From Bemisia tabaci (taxonomy: Eukaryota > Arthropoda > Insecta > Hemiptera > Aleyrodidae): 64,000 bases of DNA. How positions within the stretch are numbered: the first letter of the stretch is position 1. The stretch is not shown here. Below: more notes on the stretch, generated by a model, which was given only the letters and a program-made list of their open reading frames with translations, did not search any database and was not told where the DNA came from. The stretch spans positions 33,184,487 through 33,248,486 of the forward strand of contig NC_092801.1 of NCBI RefSeq assembly GCF_918797505.1, given 5' to 3'.

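Noticed and set aside
673..64000. FASN-like locus as a decayed pseudogene
   Set aside because: No stop or frameshift is seen in 27 exons and all junction phases match, which is not expected for neutral decay of ~5.5 kb coding sequence.

Overview
This window reads as insect nuclear DNA: AT-rich, packed with small inverted-repeat elements, and carrying one very large split gene on the minus strand. I suspect a hemipteran, possibly a whitefly such as Bemisia tabaci, because several dispersed repeats look familiar; that is recollection and not proof. No prokaryotic gene, CRISPR array or rRNA was seen.

The main content is a fatty-acid-synthase-like (FASN-like) gene that enters at the right edge (position 64000) and runs leftward to at least position 673. 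I could place 27 coding exons (about 1,820 codons) in FASN domain order: ketosynthase (KS, exons 1-6), linker and malonyl/acetyltransferase (MAT, exons 7-12), dehydratase (DH, exons 13-16), pseudo-methyltransferase linker (exons 17-19), enoylreductase (ER, exons 20-25) and a ketoreductase (KR) remnant (exons 25-27). All 26 junctions have GT-AG ends and compatible phase, and no exon contains a stop, so this does not look like a decayed pseudogene. Yet most catalytic residues are gone. The KS Cys is Arg and one KS His is Glu. The DH His is Tyr and its Asp is Asn. The ER nucleotide loop is altered. The KR glycine motif is lost and its catalytic segment was not found. Only the MAT keeps its Ser and His. 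The gene looks like a FASN pseudo-enzyme with a live acyltransferase, and it is the most interesting object here. Its N-terminal start lies outside the window, and the ACP and thioesterase were not found.

The introns, up to about 9.8 kb, hold transposable elements. Intron 20 (13289-23117) carries a chain of R4/Dong-type non-LTR retrotransposon pieces joined at (TAA)n microsatellites: a 3' fragment, a copy with a long 1,065-codon ORF that has two repeated Myb/trihelix-like domains plus reverse transcriptase but no endonuclease, a 34-base 3' fragment, and a degenerate second-family copy. Intron 21 holds a retroposed transcript end with a poly(A) tail and a 15-bp target duplication. Intron 19 is mostly a 3.4-kb inverted-repeat-ended element with a minisatellite. 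Other introns hold at least six families of MITE or foldback elements, three fragments of a second LINE family, tRNA-derived SINE-like heads, a 49-bp perfect palindrome and a 980-bp near-complete palindrome. Where a long stretch has no entry, I saw only AT-rich unique-looking or heavily decayed sequence.
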